Part shown: positions 9,701 through 20,700 of the stretch, piece after piece | Position numbering within the stretch: the stretch's first letter is position 1 | Layout: each line of letters begins with the position of its first letter | Source: Tahibacter amnicola | Lineage (GTDB): Bacteria; Pseudomonadota; Gammaproteobacteria; Xanthomonadales; Rhodanobacteraceae | NCBI RefSeq assembly: GCF_025398735.1 | Contig: NZ_CP104694.1 | Location: forward strand, 3,993,001-4,057,000 | DNA length: 64,000 nucleotides | Direction: 5' to 3' | Translations under genes and position numbers: made by a program | Notes under the pieces: generated by a model | What the model was told of the DNA's origin: nothing | Database searches by the model: none | What the model saw: the letters and a program-made list of their open reading frames with translations, nothing else

Positions 9701-12700
9701 CGCCCCTTGCCCCGGGAACAGGAACACCGTTGCCAGGCGTTTGCGGCCATCGTCGTGGTGCCGGGCCTTGCGTGAGCCCGCTTCCGCCAGCGCGGCAACC
9801 AGGGAATCGCGATCCCTGGCGACAACATGACGACGCCAGGGATGAGCCTCACGTCCCACCTGCAGCGTGTAGGCGATGTCCGACAGCCGCTGGCCGGGCG
9901 TGCTGGCCAGGTGTTCGCGCAGCGCGTCTGCCGCAGCCACCAGCGACGCTTCGGACCGGGCAGACAGTGGAAACAGCTGGTAGCCGTCATCTTCACTGTT
10001 GCTCTCTCCGCCGGCCACAGCCGGTGCCTGCTCGATGATTACATGGACATTGGTTCCGCCGATTCCGAACGCACTGACGCCGGCGCGGCGAGGTTCGCCT
10101 TCGGCGCAGGTCCAGGGCAGGGCCTGGCGTGGGAAATAGAACGGGCTGCCCGCCGTATCGATCAGCTCGTTCGGGCGATCCAGGTGCAGACACGATGGTA
10201 TGACGCCGTGCCGAACAGCCTGCACGGCCTTGATCAGTCCGGCGACGCCCGCAGCCGCATCCAGGTGACCAATGTTGGGCTTGAGCGTGCCCAGCGCGCA
10301 GCGGGCTTCGCCGGCCGCGTGGAACACCTTGCGCAAGGCGCGGTACTCGATCGGATCGCCCAGCGGCGTGCCCGTGCCGTGCGTCTCGACGTACTGGATC
10401 TGCTGAGCGTCGAGCTGCGCGTCACGCAGCGCCTCCTCGATCACGCTGGTCTGTCCTACCACACTGGGCGCGGTATACCCGGCCTTTTGTGACCCATCGT
10501 TATTGAGCGCCGTGCCCCGGATCACGGCCAGCACGTTGTCACCGTCGCGCAGCGCATCGTCCAGGCGCTTGAGCACCACGATGCCGGCGCCGTTGCCACC
10601 GCGGGTACCGCGCGCATCCGCGTCGAAGGCGCGGCACCGCCCGTCCGGCGACTCGATGCCGCCTTCCCGGTACAGGTAGCCGCTCGGGCCGAATTCCGAC
10701 ACGCCCGCACCACCGGCCAGTGCCATGTCACATTCACCGTGCCGCAGGCTGTTGACCGCCTGGTGCACCGCGACGAGCGAGGTCGAGCAGGCCGTTGCGA
10801 TGGTGATCGCAGGGCCAGTGAGATCCAGCTTGTAGGCGATGCGGGTAGCGAGGTAATGATTGCTGTTGGCGTGCAGGACGTTGAGCCCGAGGTCGCGCAT
10901 CAGCGTCATCTGCGGCAGCAGGTGATGGGCCAGATAGGTGCTTTCGCCACACCCTAGGAACACCCCGCAGTGCCGCGGCTGCGCGCCATCGCCGTAGCCG
11001 GCGCTTTCCAGCGCGTGCACCGAGCATTCCAGCAGGAGTCGTTGCTGCGGGTCGAGGATCTCCGCTTCGCGCGGCGTCATGCGGAAATAGTCCGCGTCAA
11101 AGGACGCCACGTCCCGCAGCAAGGCGGCCGAACGCACGAACGCCGGATCAGCGACTACGGCAGGGCTGAATCCCCCGGCAATGAGTTCGGCGTCGGAGAA
11201 TGTCTGCAGCGATTCCCGGCCTTCACGCAGGTTCTCCCACAGCGCATCCGGGCTATCCGCATCGGGGAAACGACCGGCCATCGCGATAATGGCGATCGGT
11301 GCCTGCGCCTGTGCGGCAGTCCGCGGCGCCAGGTCGCGGCCATCAACGATCGCCTCGGCAATCGACTGCCCCGTGTCGCGGATCGACTGCAGATGCCGGG
11401 CCAGCTCCGCGATCGTCGGAAATTCGAAAAATGCGGTGATGTCGAGCTTGCAGCCGAACTGGTTCTCGATGTCGGCCCTCAGCCGCACAAACATGAGCGA
11501 GTTGCCGCCGATATCGAGGAAATTGTCGTGGATGCCGACGCGGTCCAGGCCAATGGCTTCCTGCCAGAGCGTGCACAAGGCCCCTTCCAGGTCTGACTGG
11601 GGAGCGACATAGTTCAGGCCCAGTGAGGCGGCGACGTCGATGCGGGGCAACGCGCTCTTGTCGACCTTGCCGTTGACCGTCAACGGCAAGGCGGCGATCA
11701 ACTCGAACGCAGCCGGTACCATGTACTCGGGCAGGGACCGCGCCAGCTCCTGGCGGACCCGTTGCTGGAACACTTTTGCGTCGGCAACGTCATCCGCCGG
11801 TTGCAGGAACGCCACCAGCAGGCGTTGCGACGGCTCGTCCTGGACCAGCACCGCCGCTTCCCGAACCCCGGTTACACCGCGCAATGCCGACTCGATTTCG
11901 CCGGTCTCGATGCGGTAGCCGCGGATCTTGACCTGGTCGTCGCAGCGCTTGATGAACTCGAAGTGCCCGTCGCTGCGCAAACGCACCAGGTCGCCGGTGC
12001 GGTAAAAGCGTTGCTGCGGGTCGACGTTCGGCAGCGTCACGAAACGCTGCGCGCTCACTTCGGGGAGATTCAGGTAACCCTCCGCCAATCCCGCGCCGGC
12101 GATATGCAGTTCGCCAACCGCGCCCAACGGCACGAGCTGACCGCCATTCACCGCGTACAGTCCAGTGTTGGCGATCGGTTTTCCGATCGGCACAGCACCG
12201 CTTACCGGAACGTTGACGGACTGCCCGTCGATGACGTAAACGGAACAGCCGACCACCGTTTCAGTGGGGCCGTATTCATTCACATACGTCGCCTCGGGCA
12301 GCCAGTGCGAACGCCACTGGTCAACGACGGCATGATCCAGCTGCTCGCCACCGATGATCAGCACGTGACGCGCCGGGGACCGGCCAAGACGGCCGCAGGC
12401 ATGCCCCAACGCCGACAGATGCGCGGGCGTGATCTTGAACAGCCAGGTGTGCGGGTCTTCCAGCAGGTAGTGCTTCAGTCCGCCGAAAACAGCGTCCAGC
12501 GCGCTTCCGAGCAGAACAACCCGCTTTCCGATGAGTAGCGGCGTCAGCAGAGAGGTGATCGTCGCGTCGAAGCCGATCGAGGAGCTGACAATGGCGCCAC
12601 GCAGGTCGTCGCGGAAATACGTCGCCGCGAAGTCGAGGTAGTTGCCCAGCGCGCTGTGAGGGATGATTGCACCCTTGGGCTTGCCGGTGGAACCGGAGGT

Positions 12701-14737
12701 GTACAGCACATAGGCGATCTGTGGTTCCTCACCCGACGGCCAGACGGGGGCTTCGTCGGGCTGGCTGGCAAACAGGGCGTCCTGGATCTCCAGGTCAACC
12801 GGAACTACTTTCTGGTCGCCGGGCAATCCCTCGTTCATGGCCTCGCGGCTGCACAGCACGATGCTGATTTGAGCATCGTCGAGGATGTATTCCACGCGAT
12901 CTTCCGGATAGGCCGGGTCGATCGGCACATAGGCGCCACCGGCCTTGAGGACTGCCAGGATGGCAATCACCAGCTCCGGGCCGGGCTCAAGATACACAGC
13001 GGCACGCAGGCCGGCGCGCAGTCCCAGCTTGCGCAGGAAATGGGCGAGCTTGTTCGCGCGCGAATCGATCTCGGCGTAGCTGTAGGTTTGTCCGTCGAAC
13101 TCCACCGCCACGGAGTCTGGCAACTCGCGTGCCACCGCAGCGACGCGTTCGGGAAATGTCAACGACGAAACCGGCACGCGGGGACCGAGTCCGGCCTGCG
13201 CGATGAATGCCGCTTCTTCTGCGGGCAGGAACGGCAAGGCCGCAATGCGCTCGTCGGGCGAGGCAACAAAGGCCGCCAGCAGGGCTTCGAAGGACTGCTG
13301 CAGGCGCCGGACCGTGGCCTCCCCGAACAGCTTCGCCGCATACACCCAGCGCAGGTGCGTGCGCGACGACAGTTCCGTGGCGGTGATCTCGATGTCGTAC
13401 TTCGCGCCGGTGCTGCCGATCGGCAGCAGTTGGCAATCCAGGCCGTTCAGCGCCACCTGCCCGGTGCCATTGCTGGCACCCTGGTAGTCGAACATGAACT
13501 GGAAGAGCGGCGCATGGCTGGCCGAGCGCGTCGGCAATACCTCGTCAACGACGCGCTCAAACGCAACTTGCTGGTGCTCGAAGGCCTCCACCAGCAGACG
13601 ACGCGCACTCGCCAGATACTCGGTCACCGTCGCCGTATCGGAAATCCGGTTGCGCAGAATCAGCGGATTGACGAAGAAGCCCACCAGGTTCTCAAGCTCG
13701 GGATAATTTCGGCCAGCCGTGGAAGTGCCGATCAGGATGTCCTTCTCGTTGCTCCAGCGCCCAAGCACCAGCGCGAGCACCGCCTGCAGCAGGCAGTACA
13801 CTGTCACCCCCTGCCTGGCAGCGAAGGCGCGAACTGAAGCCGTCAGTTGCTCGGACAGCAGGTGCTCGCGTTCCGCGCCTTCATAGGACTGCACACGTGG
13901 ACGTGGATGATCCAGCGCCAGGGCATGTACCGCCGGCACGTCGCGCAATTGTTCACGCCAGTAAGCCAGGTGGGCCTCTTCGGCGCGCTGCTGTTCCGGC
14001 GCCGCCAGCCACTGCGCATAGTCGGCGAACTGCACGGTCAGCGCGGGAAGTGACGCATCGCTGCCACCGGCGTTGTAGAGCGCTTCCAGTTCCTTGACCA
14101 GGACGGCGCACGACCACCCGTCAGCGACGATGTGGTGCATGCACAGGACCAGGATGTGTTCCTCCGGGCCTGCGCTGATCAGGTCAGCGCGAAACAGCAG
14201 GTCTTCCGAGAGGTCGAACGGCCGCGCGACGAGCTCCGCAACCAGGCGACGTGCCGGCGCAGGATCGCCGGCCTGCGCATCCACGCGATGCCGGCCTACC
14301 ACCAGATCCGCGCCGCGGACACGCGCGACGACGTCGCCGCCCTGCTCCACGAATTGCGTCCGTAGGGCCTGATGGCGTTCCACCACCTTGTGCAGGGCCA
14401 GGTCGAGCGAGGCTTCGTCGAGCACGCCGGTCAGCTTGACCGCCAGCGGCACGTTGTAGATGGCCTTGGCATCGGACAGCTTCTGGCTCAGCCATAACCG
14501 GCGCTGGCTCGACGTGACGGCCGAGCCGGCATCGGCGTTGCCTTTGGGAATACCGGAAATGGCCACATTACCCGCTGCGAGCAGGGCGATGAGATCATCG
14601 CGACCAGCCTTGATCAGCGCGGCGACCTCGTCAGTGATGGCGCCCGGCGCCGCCCTGGTCTTGAGCTTGCCGCCGTCGAGGTAGACCTCGATGTGCCTGG
14701 AGCCCAGTAATGCCAGCAGTTTCTTCGCGGTTTCCAT
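6764..14737 (-). CDS. Hybrid NRPS-PKS, docking-C-A-T-KS-AT-KR-ACP, 2657 aa
   Basis: Order seen: docking domain (1-55), C (about 62-490, HHIVADG), A (about 505-1010, YTSGSTGKPKG, NGKVDK), T (IGGNS), ketosynthase (about 1110-1540, TACSTS with Cys1317, HGTGT, NIGH), acyltransferase (about 1640-1940, GHSLGE with Ser1760 and HAFH, the malonyl-type motif), ketoreductase with its structural half (about 1990-2440, GGLGRIG, Ser and Tyr of the SDR triad in MSS and AYAAASAYAD) and an ACP (LGGDS). There is no dehydratase or enoylreductase. The A pocket reads DATKIGEVG(K), an asparagine-type code. The module should therefore add Asn and extend it with malonate to a beta-hydroxy-gamma-amino acid unit. ATG 14737 is preferred over the in-frame GTG at 14746: it sits two bases after the upstream TAG and fits the length of sister docking domains. 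The C-terminus ends in EEGEF. Confidence 0.97.
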   Translation of the reverse strand: METAKKLLALLGSRHIEVYLDGGKLKTRAAPGAITDEVAALIKAGRDDLIALLAAGNVAISGIPKGNADAGSAVTSSQRRLWLSQKLSDAKAIYNVPLAVKLTGVLDEASLDLALHKVVERHQALRTQFVEQGGDVVARVRGADLVVGRHRVDAQAGDPAPARRLVAELVARPFDLSEDLLFRADLISAGPEEHILVLCMHHIVADGWSCAVLVKELEALYNAGGSDASLPALTVQFADYAQWLAAPEQQRAEEAHLAYWREQLRDVPAVHALALDHPRPRVQSYEGAEREHLLSEQLTASVRAFAARQGVTVYCLLQAVLALVLGRWSNEKDILIGTSTAGRNYPELENLVGFFVNPLILRNRISDTATVTEYLASARRLLVEAFEHQQVAFERVVDEVLPTRSASHAPLFQFMFDYQGASNGTGQVALNGLDCQLLPIGSTGAKYDIEITATELSSRTHLRWVYAAKLFGEATVRRLQQSFEALLAAFVASPDERIAALPFLPAEEAAFIAQAGLGPRVPVSSLTFPERVAAVARELPDSVAVEFDGQTYSYAEIDSRANKLAHFLRKLGLRAGLRAAVYLEPGPELVIAILAVLKAGGAYVPIDPAYPEDRVEYILDDAQISIVLCSREAMNEGLPGDQKVVPVDLEIQDALFASQPDEAPVWPSGEEPQIAYVLYTSGSTGKPKGAIIPHSALGNYLDFAATYFRDDLRGAIVSSSIGFDATITSLLTPLLIGKRVVLLGSALDAVFGGLKHYLLEDPHTWLFKITPAHLSALGHACGRLGRSPARHVLIIGGEQLDHAVVDQWRSHWLPEATYVNEYGPTETVVGCSVYVIDGQSVNVPVSGAVPIGKPIANTGLYAVNGGQLVPLGAVGELHIAGAGLAEGYLNLPEVSAQRFVTLPNVDPQQRFYRTGDLVRLRSDGHFEFIKRCDDQVKIRGYRIETGEIESALRGVTGVREAAVLVQDEPSQRLLVAFLQPADDVADAKVFQQRVRQELARSLPEYMVPAAFELIAALPLTVNGKVDKSALPRIDVAASLGLNYVAPQSDLEGALCTLWQEAIGLDRVGIHDNFLDIGGNSLMFVRLRADIENQFGCKLDITAFFEFPTIAELARHLQSIRDTGQSIAEAIVDGRDLAPRTAAQAQAPIAIIAMAGRFPDADSPDALWENLREGRESLQTFSDAELIAGGFSPAVVADPAFVRSAALLRDVASFDADYFRMTPREAEILDPQQRLLLECSVHALESAGYGDGAQPRHCGVFLGCGESTYLAHHLLPQMTLMRDLGLNVLHANSNHYLATRIAYKLDLTGPAITIATACSTSLVAVHQAVNSLRHGECDMALAGGAGVSEFGPSGYLYREGGIESPDGRCRAFDADARGTRGGNGAGIVVLKRLDDALRDGDNVLAVIRGTALNNDGSQKAGYTAPSVVGQTSVIEEALRDAQLDAQQIQYVETHGTGTPLGDPIEYRALRKVFHAAGEARCALGTLKPNIGHLDAAAGVAGLIKAVQAVRHGVIPSCLHLDRPNELIDTAGSPFYFPRQALPWTCAEGEPRRAGVSAFGIGGTNVHVIIEQAPAVAGGESNSEDDGYQLFPLSARSEASLVAAADALREHLASTPGQRLSDIAYTLQVGREAHPWRRHVVARDRDSLVAALAEAGSRKARHHDDGRKRLATVFLFPGQGAQYATMGQGLLGVALRYTEAFEQCRALIARHGGFDLRDKLAEGNAALLPTDVAQPALFALEYSLATELTGLGVEPAAMIGHSLGEFVAACLAGVFTLEDAIRVVCARARLMQAGEPGAMLAISAARSAAEPCYDVSSVALAAINGPENYVVSGATAVIAQVEAQLNQAGIQCRTLQTSHAFHSPMMTAAADGLRTVLAGVALNPPTMRLLSNVTGAFMTPEQACDPDYWASHLLAPVQFAQGLETLCRVLGATGADLAFVEVGPGQGLSNLVRRNPCAAPSLATPTLRHPQESGDDVVYWLNALGKLWTLGVGLDWRQLHGVGARRRVALPTYAFDRKRFWIDRPKAGERPLPPVHAAPSTNPEAWFYLPNWQLAPAITQPVDATGESVVASTWLVLSDELGIAEALAERIRPHGEPRVIPPSALAPSLMDDAAQLERLVAGLADSTSVSIACLWPLVATTVESPDYAEFERLQRRSFYPLLALLKAIFAQCPRLEVRLHVVTDRALRVTGTETIQAGLATLRGLCKVAAQENPQVVCRLIDIDATQAGNVVQRGRIAEQLWREFNAAQDAPEVALRGNGRWLKHFLPLADSRLATPRPVLRHRGHYLITGGLGRIGLQLAKWLAEDYHARITLVSRREFPARQDWARVDEGLFTAAVAEQVRWLNALCEAGADVHVLRADVADYAALEVAVTDAERACGAIAGVFHAAGNVEDSVLPLSSTDEAACERQFAPKVAGLIHLERVLRGRRVDFCLVMSSLAAELGGLGFTAYAAASAYADAFVQHLRNEGHHHWCAIDWDGWNFSGDGAVAHGMEHAMRPADGMRAFAVAMQHCDQPCLINSTTDMDARYARWVGGLAESGEGAIQVHERPDIAQPYAAPGTKTEEVVARMWQDVLGIERIGVNDSFFELGGDSLIATRLVAKVRTHFNVAERVFSLSDFFANPTISHIAARLDGHSVVEKLASKRQELSAEAIVEEGEF

Positions 14738-14739
14738 GA

Positions 14740-17700
14740 CTACCACTCCAATTCTTCGTAAACGGCATTGCCGTTGGTGCCGTCAGATGCCGTTGCGGAG
14801 GTCGACATGCGCTTGACGTCGATATGCAGGGCCAGCTCGGCCAGGGTCTGAAGCTCGAAGATGTCCTTGAGCTGCACCGCGCCCGCGCAGCGTTGGTTGA
14901 TCGCAAGAACCATGCGCGTAGCCAGCAGCGAGTGCCCGCCGAGCCGGAAGAAGTTGTCTTCCGCGCCGACCGGTTCGGAGCGTTCCAGCAGCTCCTGCCA
15001 CAGCACCGCCAGCGTGCGTTCGGTTTCGGTCTCCGGCGCGCGGTACTGCGCGGCCGTCGCCGCCGACAGGTGCGGCAGCGCTGAGCGGTCGACCTTTCCG
15101 TTGGCCGTCAGCGGCAGGCTCGCCAGCACCTCGATCACCGTCGGGCGCATGTACTCGGCCAGGGTCTGGCGCAGCGCCTGTTGCAGCGACTCCACCAGGG
15201 CACCGCGCTCGGCGTCGGACACATTGCTCGCCACGAACGCCACGAGACGGCGATCACTGCCCACGCCCTGCACCACCGCCGCCGCATCGCTCACGCGTGC
15301 ATCGTGCTTGAGCTGCGCCTCGATCTCGCCCAGCTCGATCCGGTAGCCGCGCAGCTTGACCTGCTCGTCGCGCCGGCCCAGGTATTCCAGTTCACCGTCC
15401 TGCGCCCAGCGCACGATGTCGCCGCTGTGATACAGCCGCGTCACCGTGCCATCGGCAAGACGGTGTTCGCGGAACCGGCTCGCCGTCAGCGAGTCGCGAT
15501 TCTGGTAGCCCCGCGTCACGCCGTCGCCACCGATGCACAGCTCGCCCACCGCACCCGGCGGTACCCCTTCGTCCAGTTCGTTGAGCACGTACAACTGCGT
15601 GTTCTGGATCGGCCGGCCGATCGCCACGGCGTGACCGCAGCGCTGCAGATCTTCCGGACGACGCACCGTGTACACCGAACACCCCACCACCGTTTCGGTC
15701 GGGCCGTATTCGTTGACGTATTCCGCCTGCGGCAGACGATCGCGCTGCCACTTCACCACCGTCGCCGTCGACAGCTGCTCACCGCCGATCACCAGGCAAT
15801 GTCGCAGAGCGATTGGTCCGGCCTGCGCCGCATCACTGGCATACAGGCCGTCCAGGTGCGCCGGCGTCAGCTTGAACAGCCATTCCTGCCCGTCCTCGAA
15901 CAGGTAGCGGCCCAGGCCCGCAAACAGCGCGCCCGTCTCCGACGGCAGCACCACCAGGCACTTGCCCATCAGGAGCGGCGTGAACAGCGTCGTCACCGTC
16001 GCATCGAAGCTCAGCGGCGTGCCCATCACCGCGCCGCGGTGATACGGCTGCAGGTAACCCTGCGCGTGATCCAGGTAGTTCACCACGCCCTGGTGCGGTA
16101 CCAGCACGCCCTTGGGCTGGCCGGTCGATCCCGAGGTGTAGATCACATACGCCAGTTGCTGCGGATCCAGCCCGTCCACCACCGGCGCCTGCACCGGGTA
16201 TGCCGCCAGGGCCGCGGCATCGTCCAGGCACAGCGTCGACTCGCTCCAGCTCGCGCAGCGGCTGGCCAGTGCATGCACGCTCACGATGCAGCGCACGCGG
16301 CTGTCTTGGCACATGTACGACAGGCGCGCGTCCGGGTGTTCCGGTTCCAGCGGCAGGTAGGCACCACCGGCCTTCAGGATCGCCAGCACGCCGACCACCT
16401 GCTCCAGCGAGCGGCCCACGTGCAGGCCGACCACACTGCCCGGGCCCACGCCCTGGGCGCGCAGTGCCTGTGCCGCCCGGCTCGCCCAGGCGTCCAGGTC
16501 CGCGTAGCAGAGATTCCGCTCGCCGTCGGTCACCGCCAATGCCTGCGGCGTGCGCTGCACCTGCGCGTCGAACAGCTCGTGCACGCAGCGATCGCGCGGG
16601 TAATCCTTGGACGTCTGGTTCCAGGCCTGCCAGCGCGACTGGTCCTGCGCTGTCTGCATCGGCAGCTGGTAGACCGGCGATGCCGGCGCCGACAGCGCCG
16701 CACTCAGCAACGTCGCGTAGTGGGCCGACAGCTGCTCGATCGTCGCCGCATCGAACAGCGCCGTCGCGTACTGCCAGCTCAGCCGCAGCGCGCCCTCGTG
16801 TTCCCACGCCGTCAGCTCCAGGTCGTACTTGGTCGTCTGCGCCGCGTACGGCAGCGCGGTCACCGTCAGTTCCGGCAGCGCCAGGCGGCGCTGCGCCGTG
16901 TTCTGCAGGGTGAACAGAATCTGGAACAGCGGGCTGTGGCTCAGGCTGCGTTCCACCTGCAACCGTTCCACCACCTTGTCGAACGGTACGCCCTGATGAC
17001 CGTAGGCATCCACCACGGTCGAACGCGTCGTCGCCAGCAGTTCGTCAAACCGCATCGACGGTGTCAGTTGCGTGCGCAGCGCCAGGTTGTTCACAAAGCA
17101 ACCCACCAGCGGTTCCACCTCGCGCTGCAACCGTCCCGCCACCGGCGTGCCGATCACCACGTCGCGCTGGTCGCTGTAGCGGCTCACCAGCAAGGCCAGC
17201 ACCGCCTCGAGCAGCATGAACGGCGTCACGTCGCGGGCCTGGCAGAACACACGGATGCGCTCCACCAGCGCGGCCGGCAACTCGCTGCGGTAATTGGCAC
17301 CCGCTGGCACCATCTGCGCCGGACGCGGCCGGTCGCCCGGCAGCGTCGTCAGCTCCGGCGCTGCCGCCAGTTGCTGCGACCAGTAATCCAGCCCTTCGGC
17401 CAGCGTCTGCACCTGGGCCTGCTGCCACAGCGCGTAATCCGCATACTGCACCGGCAAGGCCGGCAGCGACGCCGGCTGGCCCTGGCTGTACGCCGCATAC
17501 AATGCACCGAACTCCTCCACCAGCACGTCCATCGACCAGCCGTCCGAGGCGATGTGGTGCATCACCAGTATCAGCGCGTGCTCCTCGTCCGATAGCGCGA
17601 CCAGCGTCGCACGCAGCATGCGGTCAAGACTCAGGTCAAAACCGGTATCGGCTGCCGCACGCACTTGCTCGGCGAGCAGAACCTGTCGCCCGGCGGGATC

Positions 17701-20700
17701 GTGTTCGCGCAAGTCCAGGTAGCCGCTCAGTGCCAGCTCATCCAGTGCCTGCACATGCTGCTGGACTGATCCGGTTTCGTCCTCGCGATACACCGTGCGA
17801 AGCACCTCATGGCGTTCCACGATGGTTTTCAGCGCCTCGGTGAGGGCATGCACATCCAGGCGGCCATGGATCGCGATCGGCAGTGCGATGTTGTACTGGC
17901 GACTGCCACCCGACAGCCGATCGATGAACCACAGCCGTTGCTGGGCAAAGGACAAGGGCGCCGGCGTCAGGCCGGCGCGCGCGCGAATGGCGCTGATCGA
18001 CGGCGGCGCGCTGGCGCGCCGGATATCGACCAGTTCTGCCAATGCGGCGAGATCCTGCCGTTCGAACGCGTCCTTGACGCTCAGGTCGACGGCGAACCGG
18101 CTGTTGATCTGCACCACCATGCGCGTAGCCAGCAGCGAGTGCCCGCCGAGCCGGAAGAAGTTGTCTTCCGCGCCGACCGGTTCGGAGCGTTCCAGCAGCT
18201 CCTGCCACAGCACCGCCAGCGTGCGTTCGGTTTCGGTCTCCGGCGCGCGGTACTGCGCGGCCGTCGCCGCCGACAGGTGCGGCAGCGCTGAGCGGTCGAC
18301 CTTTCCGTTGGCCGTCAGCGGCAGGCTCGCCAGCACCTCGATCACCGTCGGGCGCATGTACTCGGCCAGGGTCTGGCGCAGCGCCTGTTGCAGCGACTCC
18401 ACCAGGGCACCGCGCTCGGCGTCGGACACATTGCTCGCCACGAACGCCACGAGACGGCGATCACTGCCCACGCCCTGCACCACCGCCGCCGCATCGCTCA
18501 CGCGTGCATCGTGCTTGAGCTGCGCCTCGATCTCGCCCAGCTCGATCCGGTAGCCGCGCAGCTTGACCTGCTCGTCGCGCCGGCCCAGGTATTCCAGTTC
18601 ACCGTCCTGCGCCCAGCGCACGATGTCGCCGCTGTGATACAGCCGCGTCACCGTGCCATCGGCAAGACGGTGTTCGCGGAACCGGCTCGCCGTCAGCGAG
18701 TCGCGATTCTGGTAGCCCCGCGTCACGCCGTCGCCACCGATGCACAGCTCGCCCACCGCACCCGGCGGTACCCCTTCGTCCAGTTCGTTGAGCACGTACA
18801 ACTGCGTGTTCTGGATCGGCCGGCCGATCGCCACGGCGTGACCGCAGCGCTGCAGATCTTCCGGACGACGCACCGTGTACACCGAACACCCCACCACCGT
18901 TTCGGTCGGGCCGTATTCGTTGACGTATTCCGCCTGCGGCAGACGATCGCGCTGCCACTTCACCACCGTCGCCGTCGACAGCTGCTCACCGCCGATCACC
19001 AGGCAATGTCGCAGAGCGATTGGTCCGGCCTGCGCCGCATCACTGGCATACAGGCCGTCCAGGTGCGCCGGCGTCAGCTTGAACAGCCATTCCTGCCCGT
19101 CCTCGAACAGGTAGCGGCCCAGGCCCGCAAACAGCGCGCCCGTCTCCGACGGCAGCACCACCAGGCACTTGCCCATCAGGAGCGGCGTGAACAGCGTCGT
19201 CACCGTCGCATCGAAGCTCAGCGGCGTGCCCATCACCGCGCCGCGGTGATACGGCTGCAGGTAACCCTGCGCGTGATCCAGGTAGTTCACCACGCCCTGG
19301 TGCGGTACCAGCACGCCCTTGGGCTGGCCGGTCGATCCCGAGGTGTAGATCACATACGCCAGTTGCTGCGGATCCAGCCCGTCCACCACCGGCGCCTGCA
19401 CCGGGTATGCCGCCAGGGCCGCGGCATCGTCCAGGCACAGCGTCGACTCGCTCCAGCTCGCGCAGCGGCTGGCCAGTGCATGCACGCTCACGATGCAGCG
19501 CACGCGGCTGTCTTGGCACATGTACGACAGGCGCGCGTCCGGGTGTTCCGGTTCCAGCGGCAGGTAGGCACCACCGGCCTTCAGGATCGCCAGCACGCCG
19601 ACCACCTGCTCCAGCGAGCGGCCCACGTGCAGGCCGACCACACTGCCCGGGCCCACGCCCTGGGCGCGCAGTGCCTGTGCCGCCCGGCTCGCCCAGGCGT
19701 CCAGGTCCGCGTAGCAGAGATTCCGCTCGCCGTCGGTCACCGCCAATGCCTGCGGCGTGCGCTGCACCTGCGCGTCGAACAGCTCGTGCACGCAGCGATC
19801 GCGCGGGTAATCCTTGGACGTCTGGTTCCAGGCCTGCCAGCGCGACTGGTCCTGCGCTGTCTGCATCGGCAGCTGGTAGACCGGCGATGCCGGCGCCGAC
19901 AGCGCCGCACTCAGCAACGTCGCGTAGTGGGCCGACAGCTGCTCGATCGTCGCCGCATCGAACAGCGCCGTCGCGTACTGCCAGCTCAGCCGCAGCGCGC
20001 CCTCGTGTTCCCACGCCGTCAGCTCCAGGTCGTACTTGGTCGTCTGCGCCGCGTACGGCAGCGCGGTCACCGTCAGTTCCGGCAGCGCCAGGCGGCGCTG
20101 CGCCGTGTTCTGCAGGGTGAACAGAATCTGGAACAGCGGGCTGTGGCTCAGGCTGCGTTCCACCTGCAACCGCTCCACCACCTTGTCGAACGGTACGCCC
20201 TGATGACCGTAGGCATCCACCACGGTCGAACGCGTCGTCGCCAGCAGTTCGTCAAACCGCATCGACGGTGTCAGTTGCGTGCGCAGCGCCAGGTTGTTCA
20301 CAAAGCAACCCACCAGCGGTTCCACCTCGCGCTGCAACCGTCCCGCCACCGGCGTGCCGATCACCACGTCGCGCTGGTCGCTGTAGCGGCTCACCAGCAA
20401 GGCCAGCACCGCCTCGAGCAGCATGAACGGCGTCACGTCGCGGGCCTGGCAGAACACACGGATGCGCTCCACCAGCGCGGCCGGCAACTCGCTGCGGTAA
20501 TTGGCACCCGCTGGCACCATCTGCGCCGGACGCGGCCGGTCGCCCGGCAGCGTCGTCAGCTCCGGCGCTGCCGCCAGTTGCTGCGACCAGTAATCCAGCC
20601 CTTCGGCCAGCGTCTGCACCTGGGCCTGCTGCCACAGCGCGTAATCCGCATACTGCACCGGCAAGGCCGGCAGCGACGCCGGCTGGCCCTGGCTGTACGC

